Shown here in pieces: positions 21,309 through 26,205 of a DNA stretch of 64,000 nt. Source of the DNA: Synaphobranchus kaupii (Eukaryota; Chordata; Actinopteri; Anguilliformes; Synaphobranchidae); NCBI GenBank assembly GCA_029718625.1, contig CM056376.1:118095906-118159905 (forward strand). The letters run 5' to 3'. The notes under the pieces are model-generated. The model worked only from the letters and a program-made list of their open reading frames with translations, had not been told where the DNA came from and made no database searches. Made by a program: the position numbers and the translations under genes. Numbering within the stretch: position 1 is the first letter of the stretch; each line of letters starts with the position of its first letter.

Positions 21309-24181
21309 GTAGATGTTGGCGTGGTTGGTGTGGGAGTGGTAAATGTTGGCATGGTAGATGTGGTGTGGGTATGGTAGGTGTGGGTGTGGTAGATGTGGTG
21401 TGGGTATGGTAGGTGTGGTAGATGTTGTGTGGTAGATGCAGGTGTGGTAGGTGTTGGTGTGGTTGTGTTAGATGTTGGTGTGATAGGTGTGGGTGTGGTA
21501 GATGTTGTGTGGTAGATGCAGGTGTGGTAGGTGTTGGTGTGGCTGTGGTAAATGTTGATGTGGTAGGTGTTGGTGTGGGTGTGGTAGATGTTGATGTGGG
21601 TGTGGTAGGGGTGGTAGATGTGGGTATGGTGGGAGTGTGTGTGGTAGATGTGGTAGAGAGGCCTTCACTGGTGGGGACCTGCAGAAGCACAGCCCCCCCC
21701 CCCCCCCCATCTGACCCATTCCCCAAACACACTCTGTGGCCCACCTTCAGCACAGGGGCAGGGCTGGGGGAGGAATCTGTGGTGCGGGGCAGAATGGGAC
21801 TCTGGCTGTTTCCATGGTTACCCCCTGCCTCTCTTGCCATGTTGCTGGCATGGGATGATGACTTGAGCACCAGGCGATTGGCCGCTACGAACACAGCACA
21901 CGCCTCTGGGCAGTGGAACAGCTGGTGACCCTTATATGAGCCATTACTGTTTCCCTGTCCAACTGCCCAGCCCTATAAGGGAAAAAGGTATTACTCCATA
22001 CAGCATCCATCATTGTATTACTGCTGTTACTGCATTACCACATCCAGCGGTCACAGTATTACTGCATTACAGCCGTCACAGCATTACTGTATTACTGCTG
22101 TTACTGCATTACCACATCCAGCTGTCACAGCATTACTGCATTATGGCTGTTACTGCATTACCAAATTCCAGCTGTCACTCAATCATTTCATGTGTTTGTG
22201 CCTTGTCAATATGTGCTAATTGCATCCAAAACCAATAAAGCACATTCAGTTTAATTAAAGTTAAGTGGGCAAGGAGAGAGGAAGACAGAAGGAGAGAGGG
22301 CTGGGAGAGACAGAGAAAGTGAAAGGAATAAGGGGGGCGGGATAGAGCGTAATAATTAATCATCAGATAAATCCGAAAAAAAAATAAAGGCCTTGTAACC
22401 TGTATCCTATGGTGGCCCACAAGGACGATCACACTTCAAAAGAGAAAGCACAAGCATAAAGGGAAACACGCTCCAAATCAAGAATTAATGCAAATTTCAA
22501 AACTCATACAAAAAGCTAAAGCAAACGCAACAACAGAAACGTGCTGCAAGTTCAGACTCAAGCAAATTCAGAAACACACACAAAAACGAAAACAAATGCA
22601 ACAGAGGAGAATCACTGCAAAACAAGTTGATACAATGGAAGTGCTCCAGGCCACTAGGGGGAGTCGCACAATGGAATGTGCTCTTGCACAGTCTTCTGCA
22701 GCCAGCTGCTGTGAGGTCAGGCGATGCTAATTTGCTAGCTAGCTGACAACCTGCAGTTCACAAGATCCTTGTTGTTGCTCTTTCATGATATCTAAAGGAT
22801 CTGTGAGGATCATATAAAAATGCACTCTCTTCCCGCTGCCAAGTTAAAACAAGTTGTGTTCCTCTCTGTGCAGCGTGGAGCACTTCCGTTGTATCAACTT
22901 GTTTTGCAGTGATTCTCCTCTGTTGCATTTGTTTTCGTTTTTGTATGTGTTTCTGAATTTGCTTGAGTCTGAACTTGCAGCACGTTTCTGTTGTTGCGTT
23001 TGCTTTAGCTTTTTGTATGAGTTTTGAAATTTGCATTAATTCTTGATTTGGAGCGTGTTTCCCTTTATGCTTGTGCTTTCTCTTTTGATGCGCGATCGTC
23101 CTTGTGGGCCACCATAGGATACAGGTCACAAGGCCTTTATTTTTTTTTTTTACAGATTTATCTGATGAGACTGAAAATATGAACAGCAAAAATAATTTAA
23201 ACTATAACCAAATACGACACCCCTCAGCAAAAAAAAAAAAAAACGTGATCCCACCCTATGTGTAGCTTACCTTGAGCTGGACTCCAAAATACACGGCAGT
23301 GCTGCCACTCGCTAGTGTGCCCCGGTAACAGAGAACCGCCTCTGCCAGCTCCCCTAATTGATCCAGCTTTACGCACAGTTCCGCCCCCAGTGGCAGGACA
23401 GCCAATCGCTGCAGTTGCTGGGGTTTGACGAACAGCTGGAAACGGGTCTCTAGGTCTGAGACAGGCTCCATCAGGCCTGCTAGGTCAGCAGGCACCTCCA
23501 GCAAAACCTGCCTGTCCAGCTTCACCAAGGAGCCAGAGTCTAACACCTGAGGGAGAGAGAGGGTGAAGAAAGAGAGAGATTGAGAGAGTGAGGGGGGGGG
23601 GGGAAATATTAAAGGGATAGTTGTAAGGCTGTAGTGATGCTGTCCTGGTCTCACCGTTGTAGCTAAAATTGGCTAAACCAGACATGGTTGCAGTGGATAT
23701 CATCAAAACTAGTGAGTTCTCAGTGAAACAACCTGGGTATGTAGAAACATATCAAAATTTTTGGGTGAAGTGCCCCTTTAATACATACTGATTCTACATT
23801 ATTTCAGTAACAGATATTTATGTTACTTATTTAATCTTCATTTAACAATTTTTAATCAGATTAGCTCTCAGATTAGATGGTTATAATCCTTTCTTTTTTT
23901 TTTCGAAGTAGCAAATGATTTCTTTTGGAAGAGTTTACATTTTTACTCGATTGACTGACATATCTACAGTTGAAATCAATAAAGCCACCCTGCCCCCTTA
24001 CCTTCACCCACAACTGGTGCCCTTTCCTGCTCCTCCTGGCTCCGCCCTCCTGCATCACACACAGACTCCCCCGTGGCAGCCTGATGGTGCCTTCCAGCTG
24101 GTCCTGCACCTTGTGTTCGGACTCCACCATGTACATCTTTTGGGGTCGTGGCCTCCTGGTGCGATCAGCAGCTCCAGACAT
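4986..24181 (-). CDS. cyld: CYLD deubiquitinase, complete 15-coding-exon gene (genomic span)
   Basis: CYLD removes Lys63- and Met1-linked ubiquitin chains from NF-kB/JNK signalling components in the cytoplasm and also binds microtubules through CAP-Gly domains. Exons joined in order (24002-24181, 23271-23546, 21679-21972, 21151-21244, 18899-19212, 18247-18412, 17092-17233, 16807-16929, 16316-16407, 15935-15998, 15585-15756, 15190-15298, 14709-14827, 12473-12680, 4986-5170) give about 845 codons with every phase matching. Human CYLD is 956 aa; the loss is mostly in the low-complexity linker between CAP-Gly 2 and 3. Catalytic Cys is in [10 protein letters not shown], His in TSHYVSF, Asp in FFDSMADR, and the B-box Cys/His pattern lies between. 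Teleosts can have two cyld copies; the short divergent N-terminus leaves a/b open. Uncertain point: the 3' edge of exon 3. Confidence 0.93.
5215..5955. repeat. 22-25 bp minisatellite in the last cyld intron, left part
   Basis: About 32 imperfect copies of a unit like CACTCTGTTAGAACCACACTG, diverging leftward to rightward. The same family resumes at 10841-11050 and 12056-12440, so one original array filling the intron was split by two insertions. Long open frames through it on both strands are repeat artefacts. Confidence 0.95.
5956..10840 (+). mobile_element. L1/Tx1-clade LINE, degenerate, inserted in the minisatellite
   Basis: Plus-strand remains: APE endonuclease start at 6140 ([12 protein letters not shown], then [11 protein letters not shown]); an RT with [14 protein letters not shown] near 8215, [16 protein letters not shown] at 8395 and [16 protein letters not shown] at 8505; an AFDKVNWEF box near 8620, a YADDVLLYL box at 8911 and [14 protein letters not shown] at 9198; ending in a poly(A) run to 10840. 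Stops and frameshifts break the ORF in many places, and a MITE splits it at 6815-7626. AGAACCACACTGCACT is present on both sides (5940-5955 and 10841-10856), consistent with a target-site duplication, although the host array repeats it anyway. A (CA)n tract lies at 6057-6089. Confidence 0.85.
6815..7626. mobile_element. Non-autonomous DNA transposon (MITE) nested in the L1 element
   Basis: Left end GGCCGATTCGGACGGGATAA and right end TTATCCCGTCCGAATAAGGC are inverted repeats of about 20 bp. LINE coding sequence breaks off before it and resumes after it ([17 protein letters not shown] at about 7650). No transposase frame was found. The internal CGGACGGGA motif recurs in reverse near 7540. Superfamily not assigned. 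Confidence 0.8.
10841..11050. repeat. Minisatellite of the last cyld intron, middle part
   Basis: Copies of a 46-bp double unit (CACTGCACTCTGACAGAACC + CACACTAGACTCTGCAGGAA), cleaner than the left block. It lies between the L1 poly(A) and the next insertion. Confidence 0.92.
11053..12055. mobile_element. Hairpin-ended non-coding insertion in the minisatellite
   Basis: It interrupts the array between ...CTCTATAAGAA and AGAATCACACTG. The right end (11920-12055) is a long imperfect palindrome: AAGCAATAAGGTA, then ATATCGTCAATATAGTCACA, is mirrored after a 20-bp loop. The left end shows a GATATAGTA motif (11130) like that in the hairpin. No coding potential was seen. It behaves as a non-autonomous DNA element of unknown family. 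Confidence 0.65.
12056..12440. repeat. Minisatellite of the last cyld intron, right part
   Basis: Further copies of the ACTGCACTCTGACAGAACCA unit. The array stops about 27 bp from the exon 14 donor at 12472. Confidence 0.92.
12473..12680 (-). CDS. cyld: cyld coding exon 14 (catalytic His and Asp boxes)
   Basis: Acceptor ACTCCCAG|GTGCAC, donor GGGAAG|GTGAGA, 208 nt, phase 0-1. It encodes [40 protein letters not shown] and [12 protein letters not shown]. His of SHYV and Asp of FFDS complete the USP catalytic centre (human IETSHYVAFVKYG...[11 protein letters not shown]). Confidence 0.96.
12681..14100. other. cyld intron 13, distal part: transposon debris
   Basis: GA-rich tract 12681-12770. A MITE-like block 12775-13110 begins GGAGCAATATATAA. 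13160-13400 is a Tc1-type fragment starting CAAAAGTTTGGACACACCTA, the typical fish Tc1 terminal sequence. 13455-13830 is a foldback repeat (separate entry). A G22 run lies at 14072-14088 within a GC-rich stretch. No coding exon was seen. Confidence 0.6.
13455..13830. repeat. Foldback repeat family, copy 1
   Basis: Contains CCATCACTCTGCTGCCAG...AGTAGATATGGATG and, after a short loop, the inverse (CATCCATATCTACTGCATAT, CTGGCAGCAGAGTGATGG). Related copies lie at 30170-30400 and 54355-54660. A shared outer stretch includes GGGAATTGGGGGGTGGGACT. Non-coding; probably a MITE. Confidence 0.8.
14101..14734. repeat. 26-bp minisatellite copied from the cyld exon 13 donor site
   Basis: About 24 tandem copies of GCAGTTACCTGTGTGTTACA+GGTGTG. 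On the minus strand the unit is the last 18 exon bases (CACACCTGTAACACACAG) followed by GTAACTGC, so each copy is a CAG|GTAACT donor with its exon side. The array overlaps the genuine junction at 14708/14709. Confidence 0.93.
14709..14827 (-). CDS. cyld: cyld coding exon 13 (B-box zinc module)
   Basis: Acceptor CTCCACAG|CCCTCA, donor CACACAG|GTAACT, 119 nt. It encodes [20 protein letters not shown] and [19 protein letters not shown], the Cys-rich B-box inserted in the CYLD USP domain (human RQCRICGGLAMYECREC...KQFCKTCNTQ). The last 18 exon bases plus 8 intron bases form the unit of the adjoining minisatellite. Confidence 0.96.
14990..15188. repeat. 14-bp minisatellite starting inside the cyld exon 12 donor region
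   Basis: On the minus strand it is about 14 copies of a unit like GCACTGGCATACAG/ACACTGACGTACAG, in register from intron position +5 of the exon 12 donor (GTAAGGCACTGG). It fills most of the proximal part of the intron. Confidence 0.88.
15190..15298 (-). CDS. cyld: cyld coding exon 12
   Basis: Acceptor GTGTAAG|GCGCCC, donor CCACA|GTAAGG, 109 nt, phase 0-1. It encodes [20 protein letters not shown] and [15 protein letters not shown] (human APSCLIIQMPRFGKDFKLF...SLELNITDLLED). Confidence 0.95.
15316..15393. repeat. 26-bp repeat x3 beside the cyld exon 12 acceptor
   Basis: Three near-identical copies of CTCACAATCACTCACACAAA+TATGCAG, starting 17 bp upstream (minus strand) of the acceptor at 15299-15301. 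The following 15394-15550 is GT-rich degenerate repeat (TGTGTAGTTATCC type). Confidence 0.9.
15585..15756 (-). CDS. cyld: cyld coding exon 11
   Basis: Acceptor CAGGCAG|TCTCCA, donor GCAGAG|GTAACT, 172 nt. It encodes [13 protein letters not shown], a Pro-rich insert ([14 protein letters not shown]) absent from human CYLD, then [19 protein letters not shown] (human TIQQLLEWSFINSNLKFAE). The upstream boundary inside SLQ is chosen by phase. Four GGTTAC/GGTAAC copies follow the donor. Confidence 0.9.
15770..15925. repeat. Degenerate repeat filling the intron between cyld exons 10 and 11
   Basis: Imperfect copies of an ATGCTAATGCTAACACTACC+ATTAACATTGACATCAA unit occupy nearly all of this 178-bp intron between the exon 11 acceptor and exon 10 donor. 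Confidence 0.8.
15935..15998 (-). CDS. cyld: cyld coding exon 10
   Basis: Acceptor ATTTCAG|ATCCAG, donor ATAAG|GTGATG, 64 nt. It encodes [20 protein letters not shown], near identical to human [20 protein letters not shown]. This is a helix of the USP thumb. Confidence 0.95.
16195..16310. repeat. Short GGTGGAGAG repeat before the cyld exon 9 donor
   Basis: About four copies of a 31-34 bp unit around GCTATGGGTACAGACAGGGT, ending at the exon 9 donor (GTCAGTGTG at 16315). The rest of intron 9 (15999-16194) shows nothing recognisable. Confidence 0.75.
16316..16407 (-). CDS. cyld: cyld coding exon 9
   Basis: Acceptor TTTACAG|GTATGG, donor GAAAG|GTCAGT, 92 nt. It encodes [20 protein letters not shown] and GFTYQEK (human [20 protein letters not shown]...GFTSEEK). 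Phases fit both neighbours. Confidence 0.94.
16444..16638. mobile_element. Palindromic foldback MITE in the cyld exon 8-9 intron
   Basis: Left arm CAGTGGTCTCCAACCCTGTT...GAGAGCTACCGT, right arm its inverse ending AACAGGGTTGGAGACCACTG. Arms are about 75 bp and highly similar, joined by a short loop. Non-coding; a widespread fish foldback type by appearance. Flanked by CTCTAAAT on both sides. Confidence 0.9.
16757..16812 (-). promoter_or_regulatory. cyld: Triple tandem 5' splice site of cyld exon 8
   Basis: On the minus strand CTGCGCAG|GTAAGT (genuine, exon edge 16807) is followed by CTGTGCAG|GTGAGT (edge 16785) and CTGTGCAG|GTAAGT (edge 16763). Spacing is exactly 22 nt. All three are strong U1 sites. 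Use of the second or third would add 22 or 44 nt and shift frame. Confidence 0.85.
16807..16929 (-). CDS. cyld: cyld coding exon 8
   Basis: Acceptor CTCTTTCAG|TGTGTT, donor CGCAG|GTAAGT, 123 nt, phase 2-2. It encodes [17 protein letters not shown] and [15 protein letters not shown], equivalent to human LFAFSSVLDTVLLRPKE and LLRTEIVNPLR. Two more consensus donors follow at 22-nt spacing. About 45 bp of the exon start are duplicated inside the upstream intron. Confidence 0.92.
16888..17003. repeat. Partial duplication of cyld exon 8 start within intron 7
   Basis: AACACCCAATCTACAGAGCT plus the following ACAGCAAGAGAACACA appears at 16894-16929 (exon 8) and again at 16961-16996 in the intron, separated by a G-run. 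The copy has lost the CTTTCAG acceptor but keeps GA-rich flanks. Confidence 0.85.
17092..17233 (-). CDS. cyld: cyld coding exon 7 (catalytic Cys box)
   Basis: Acceptor GTCGGCAG|CGTTTG, donor CTTCAG|GTGCCC, 142 nt, phase 1-2. It encodes [15 protein letters not shown] and [20 protein letters not shown]. The Cys of NSCYLD is the nucleophile of the USP fold, with the Asn just before it as in human CYLD. The donor GTGCCC is non-consensus after GT. Confidence 0.94.
17250..18110. repeat. 33-bp minisatellite in the cyld exon 6-7 intron
   Basis: About 25 copies of a unit built from CAGCTGTGCTATACCTGCAT and TACCACACCTTA (variants CCCCACCTGCATTA). Higher-order structure is visible: a block near 17400-17640 recurs near 17690-17930. 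Very long plus-strand open frames ([11 protein letters not shown] type peptide) are repeat artefacts, since the unit is about 33 bp and lacks stops. Confidence 0.94.
18247..18412 (-). CDS. cyld: cyld coding exon 6 (end of CAP-Gly 3)
   Basis: Acceptor CGTACAG|GACCAG, donor ATGG|GTGAGC, 166 nt, phase 0-1. It encodes [33 protein letters not shown] and [10 protein letters not shown]. The human equivalent is CTDGTFRGTRYFTC...LFVKLKSCRPDSRF...IERCNSL. The acceptor and first 11 exon bases are repeated seven more times in the intron just upstream (18413-18760). Confidence 0.95.
18413..18760. repeat. 40-45 bp minisatellite copied from the cyld exon 6 acceptor site
   Basis: Unit (plus) ATCTCCTGGTC+CTGTACAGATATGGACAGCC+TGAGTGTGTGTGT. 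On the minus strand each copy is CTGTACAG|GACCAGGAGAT, i.e. the 3' splice site plus the first 11 bases of exon 6. Seven decoy copies lie upstream of the genuine one. Confidence 0.93.
18820..18868. repeat. (CA)n microsatellite at the cyld exon 5 donor side
   Basis: (CA) about 19 repeats followed by CAGACGGACAGACGGACAAA, within 30 bp of the exon 5 donor at 18898. Confidence 0.9.
18899..19212 (-). CDS. cyld: cyld coding exon 5 (linker and start of CAP-Gly 3)
   Basis: Acceptor CCTCACAG|ATCAAA, donor GAGCTG|GTAAGC, 314 nt, phase 1-0. The first two thirds are Pro/Ser-rich ([24 protein letters not shown]). It then encodes [20 protein letters not shown] and [16 protein letters not shown], almost residue-for-residue human CAP-Gly 3 ([19 protein letters not shown]), the domain reported to bind NEMO. 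Confidence 0.92.
19290..19415. repeat. 34-bp minisatellite of the cyld exon 4-5 intron, left part
   Basis: Copies of GTGTGCACACAGCCCTGTTA+CACACCATTACACC. The array is broken by a Harbinger-like element at 19416-20135 and resumes at 20136. Confidence 0.93.
19416..20135 (+). mobile_element. PIF/Harbinger-like element with a MADF exon, in the cyld exon 4-5 intron
   Basis: Terminal inverted repeats share CGTTCACACAGCG then CGGTAGACGGCAGGACG (19422-19450; inverse 20086-20130). It is flanked by TTA on both sides (19413-19415, 20136-20138), the 3-bp TWA duplication of Harbinger elements. Subterminal GACGGCAGGACG repeats recur. It carries one MADF-like exon but no transposase. 720 bp. Confidence 0.82.
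19620..19750 (+). pseudogene. MADF/Myb-like DNA-binding exon of the Harbinger-like element
   Basis: It encodes [20 protein letters not shown] then [20 protein letters not shown]. The spacing of Ile/Val-Glu, Trp, Tyr-Arg-Asp and Ala-Trp matches the first half of MADF domains, which accompany Harbinger transposases as the second gene. It ends at CAG|GTACAC, a possible splice donor, but no downstream exon is left inside the element. An upstream ATG at 19560 is in the same frame. Confidence 0.65.
20136..20705. repeat. 34-bp minisatellite of the cyld exon 4-5 intron, right part
   Basis: About 17 copies of TTACACCTGTGTGCACACAG+CCCTATTACAGACCA. A three-unit pattern (PCR-like alternation of TTCCACACC and TTACAGACC) gives about 100-bp higher-order periodicity. 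Long open frames here ([14 protein letters not shown] type) are artefacts. Confidence 0.94.
20715..21150. repeat. 39-bp minisatellite abutting the cyld exon 4 donor
   Basis: About 11 copies of TGTCTGTACAGGTAGGGAGT+GGTGTTTTTTAGCAGGCG. Minus-strand unit TACCTGTACAGACACGCC resembles the genuine junction TACCTccag|GTACAGACACACC with the four bases ccag missing, so the array looks derived from the donor region. Confidence 0.9.
21151..21244 (-). CDS. cyld: cyld coding exon 4 (end of CAP-Gly 2)
   Basis: Acceptor TGTGTAG|GACAGT, donor CCTCCAG|GTACAG, 94 nt, phase 0-1. It encodes [20 protein letters not shown], equivalent to human NPIGNWDGRFDGVQLCSF, i.e. the GxxDG groove motif that ends a CAP-Gly domain. 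The next exon completes the split Asp codon. Confidence 0.85.
21275..21660. repeat. (CA)n and GT-rich minisatellite between cyld exons 3 and 4
   Basis: (CA)15 at 21277-21305, then variants of GGTGTGGTAGATGTTGGTGT of 18-30 bp. This leaves almost no ordinary intron sequence and may have overwritten the exon 3 edge. Confidence 0.9.
21679..21972 (-). CDS. cyld: cyld coding exon 3 (end of CAP-Gly 1, start of CAP-Gly 2); 3' edge uncertain
   Basis: Acceptor CTTATAG|GGCTGG. It encodes [20 protein letters not shown] and [11 protein letters not shown] (CAP-Gly 1 end), an acidic/Ser linker, then [14 protein letters not shown], the start of CAP-Gly 2. A run of 18 C on the plus strand (about 21693-21708) is read as poly-Gly. 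The end used here, CTGCAG|GTCCCC, keeps phase 0 with exon 4 but is a weak donor. An alternative donor, GGGTCAGA at 21715, would put the exon low edge at 21716 but breaks phase. About 10 residues of the CAP-Gly 2 core are then missing compared with human. Confidence 0.75.
21973..22200. repeat. Short tandem repeat next to the cyld exon 3 acceptor
   Basis: Four to five degenerate copies of a 40-50 bp unit containing TTACTGCATTACCACATCCA and GCTGTCACAGCATTACTGC, starting 30-40 bp from the acceptor at 21973. Confidence 0.75.
22360..23168. mobile_element. Foldback element with ~290-bp inverted arms in cyld intron 2
   Basis: The left arm 22360-22648 and right arm 22876-23168 are inverse copies from CATCAGATAAATC to GAAGTGCTCCA at roughly 95% identity by eye. 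The 227-bp centre has no coding content but contains a TAGCTAGC palindrome. No transposase; the ends are not of a superfamily I can name. Confidence 0.88.
23271..23546 (-). CDS. cyld: cyld coding exon 2 (start of CAP-Gly 1)
   Basis: Acceptor CCCTCAG|GTGTTAGAC, donor AAG|GTAAGC, 276 nt, phase 0-0. It encodes [19 protein letters not shown] through [16 protein letters not shown] and VYFGVQLK, equivalent to the beta-strands that open the first CAP-Gly domain of CYLD (human VVRFRGP...FFGVELL). Strongly supported by junction phase with both neighbours. Confidence 0.92.
24002..24181 (-). CDS. cyld: cyld coding exon 1 (start codon)
   Basis: The ATG at 24181 begins [15 protein letters not shown]. The exon then carries [20 protein letters not shown], matching the N-terminal region of CYLD (human KLLKVPKGSIGQYIQ). 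It ends LWVK, then AAG|GTAAGG, phase 0. No better upstream start is visible. Any 5' UTR exon and the promoter are not identified. Confidence 0.82.
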
Positions 24182-24613
24182 GGTACAGGATCTGAATGTG
24201 GTAGTCCAAGTGTCTGTGCAAGGCTTAATGTACAAGTGTGTAACTAAATGAGTGTGTAAATGTGTATTTGTTGTCAGTACATCTCTGTGATCTCTCAGTA
24301 CAAAGCACACTGATACTGTAGGTCAGAGTATCTGCCCATAACCACAGTCCATTTTCCTGCTTGAGACCGTCCAGCTGAAGTACCTGGGAAGAGTTAAGAC
24401 GTCGAGGTGACACAGAGGCTCGTAAACCCACCTCACTCAGTTTGACGGTCAATGTTACCTATTTGTATGTGAGTCATCAATCCAGGTAACATACATTAAT
24501 ACAGCACATAACGTTCACATAACGTTCACGAAACTAGAACTAACAAATTGTAAGATACTGATCCAACTACAGTATAATCTATCAGATCAAAAACGTCTAC
24601 GACATAAAAAAAG
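24182..24613. other. 5' flank / probable 5' UTR of cyld
   Basis: No second coding exon and no clear TATA or CpG island was seen. A minus-strand AG near 24390 and GT sites exist, but no untranslated exon can be assigned with confidence. Confidence 0.35.
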
Positions 24614-25482
24614 CCAAGTTACTCACGCATAGCCTACATAGCGCTGTCCATAAGTTCTTACTTCCAACTTGCAAAAACTAGGCCTGCCTTTAAAAGTCTT
24701 GATATCAAAATGTGGCCAAGTTACAACTAACAATATTGCCTATCGTAGCTCACACAAAATAAACTAGCTCTATTCCAAAGCAATGCTATGCAAACTTTCC
24801 TAAATTATTTAATGCAACTTGGCCCTGTGTTTCTTCATCTTACCATCTCAAGAGAATGTGGTAAATGAAACTGTATGTGCCACATCAAACTGCAAAATGA
24901 AAATAATTTATAGTGTAAATACTCTGATTCAGATGTGTTACACTTAGAAATTAAACAGAAAAAATTAAACATCCACTGCTTTGGGTCAATGAAAAGCACA
25001 GAATGAATAAAATGTATTATTATTATTATTATTATTATAATTATAATTATTAGGGGTGTCACGATTCTCCAAATCCGCAATTCGATTTGACTTTCGATTT
25101 TAAGGTCACGATTCGATTCGATTTTCGATTTTTTTTCAGCACAATTTTTTTTCCAGCACTATAGTCTAACTAATGGCTATGCCATTGTTAGACTATCGAG
25201 TCTTGATTTGTAAAGAAAAATACTTGTTTCTCAATAAGTAACTTTTATTTGAATAATAACAATTATAAATAATAACAAAAATATGAGAATATTTAAACAC
25301 ACCTAAACAGTTAAGAGCTTTATCAAAACTAGACTCTAGAATAAACAGTTGAACATTTACCACGCTATTAACAATTTACACATTGGTTTTATGCCCTGAC
25401 AAGGTCATTTACATTTTCAAATTCTTCTTTAAAAAGATGAGCGTGTTCACATTCTTTGAACAGTTGAGAGCTTTAACAAACT

Positions 25483-25838
25483 CAGTGTTTCCCCTACCAT
25501 TATCTTGGCCGGGCGGGCTCACCTGCCGCCCGGCTTGGACAAGTGGGAAAATAAATAATTTTAATGAAAAAAAAAAAAATTTATATTATTCTTTTTTTTA
25601 AAAATATAATCTTTTTTAAAAAATTTTTATGTAGCTGCAATATTTCCCTTACCGCAGAATGCGGGAATGATCAAAATAGCATCTGGAAAAACCCTTGCCA
25701 AAACGGTTTCCCGTTAGGCCTAATTAAAATTTTCAATGGCAGCGCTGATATTATGAGGGTGTAATTATAGTTTCCGCCTCTACGCAAAATGGCGCACTTT
25801 CACCGCCCAGCCTGAAAAAAAATCTAGGGGAAACACTG
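25483..25838. mobile_element. MITE nested in the hAT relic
   Basis: Ends CAGTGTTTCCCCTA and TAGGGGAAACACTG are perfect 14-bp inverted repeats. The interior includes GGGCGGGCTCACCTGCCGCC and A/T runs. Non-autonomous, hAT-like ends. Confidence 0.85.
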
Positions 25839-25905
25839 AAACTAATATCTGAAATAATAAACAGTTGAACATGTACCACGCTATTAACTATTTACACGTT
25901 TTTTT

Positions 25906-26205
25906 TCATGCCCTGACTGTCATTTGGGTTGTCATTTGAGTTGCCTGTGTCAATGTTTTTTTCCCAGTCAAATCTATTTCTTTGTGATGCCTGCGAATGT
26001 GTCCTGCCATATTTGACGTGTTGCCTGAGGTGGCGTATGGTACTCGCGTGTAGCATAGCCGACAAACTGTCATTATTTTGTCAATGACGCGTTCGTTGTT
26101 TATATAACTCACGGGGAAGGCAAAATGTTGCCACACCGGTGACTTGAGGGAAGCAGGAGGATTTTCCAGTTCTGTTTCTCCATCTCCGACTCCGGCAGTG
26201 GCCAT
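25906..26205 (-). pseudogene. BED zinc-finger N-terminus of a hAT (ZBED-like) transposase
   Basis: From the ATG at 26205 it reads MATAGVGDGETELENPPAS, then SPVWQHFAFPVSY, CRLCYTRVPYATSGNTSNMA and GHIRRHHKEI. The pattern Trp-x2-Phe, Cys-x2-Cys, Thr-x-Asn-x2-His-x4-His is a BED finger. The catalytic hAT domain is missing, so about 100 aa of an original protein of about 600 aa remain. Confidence 0.8.
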
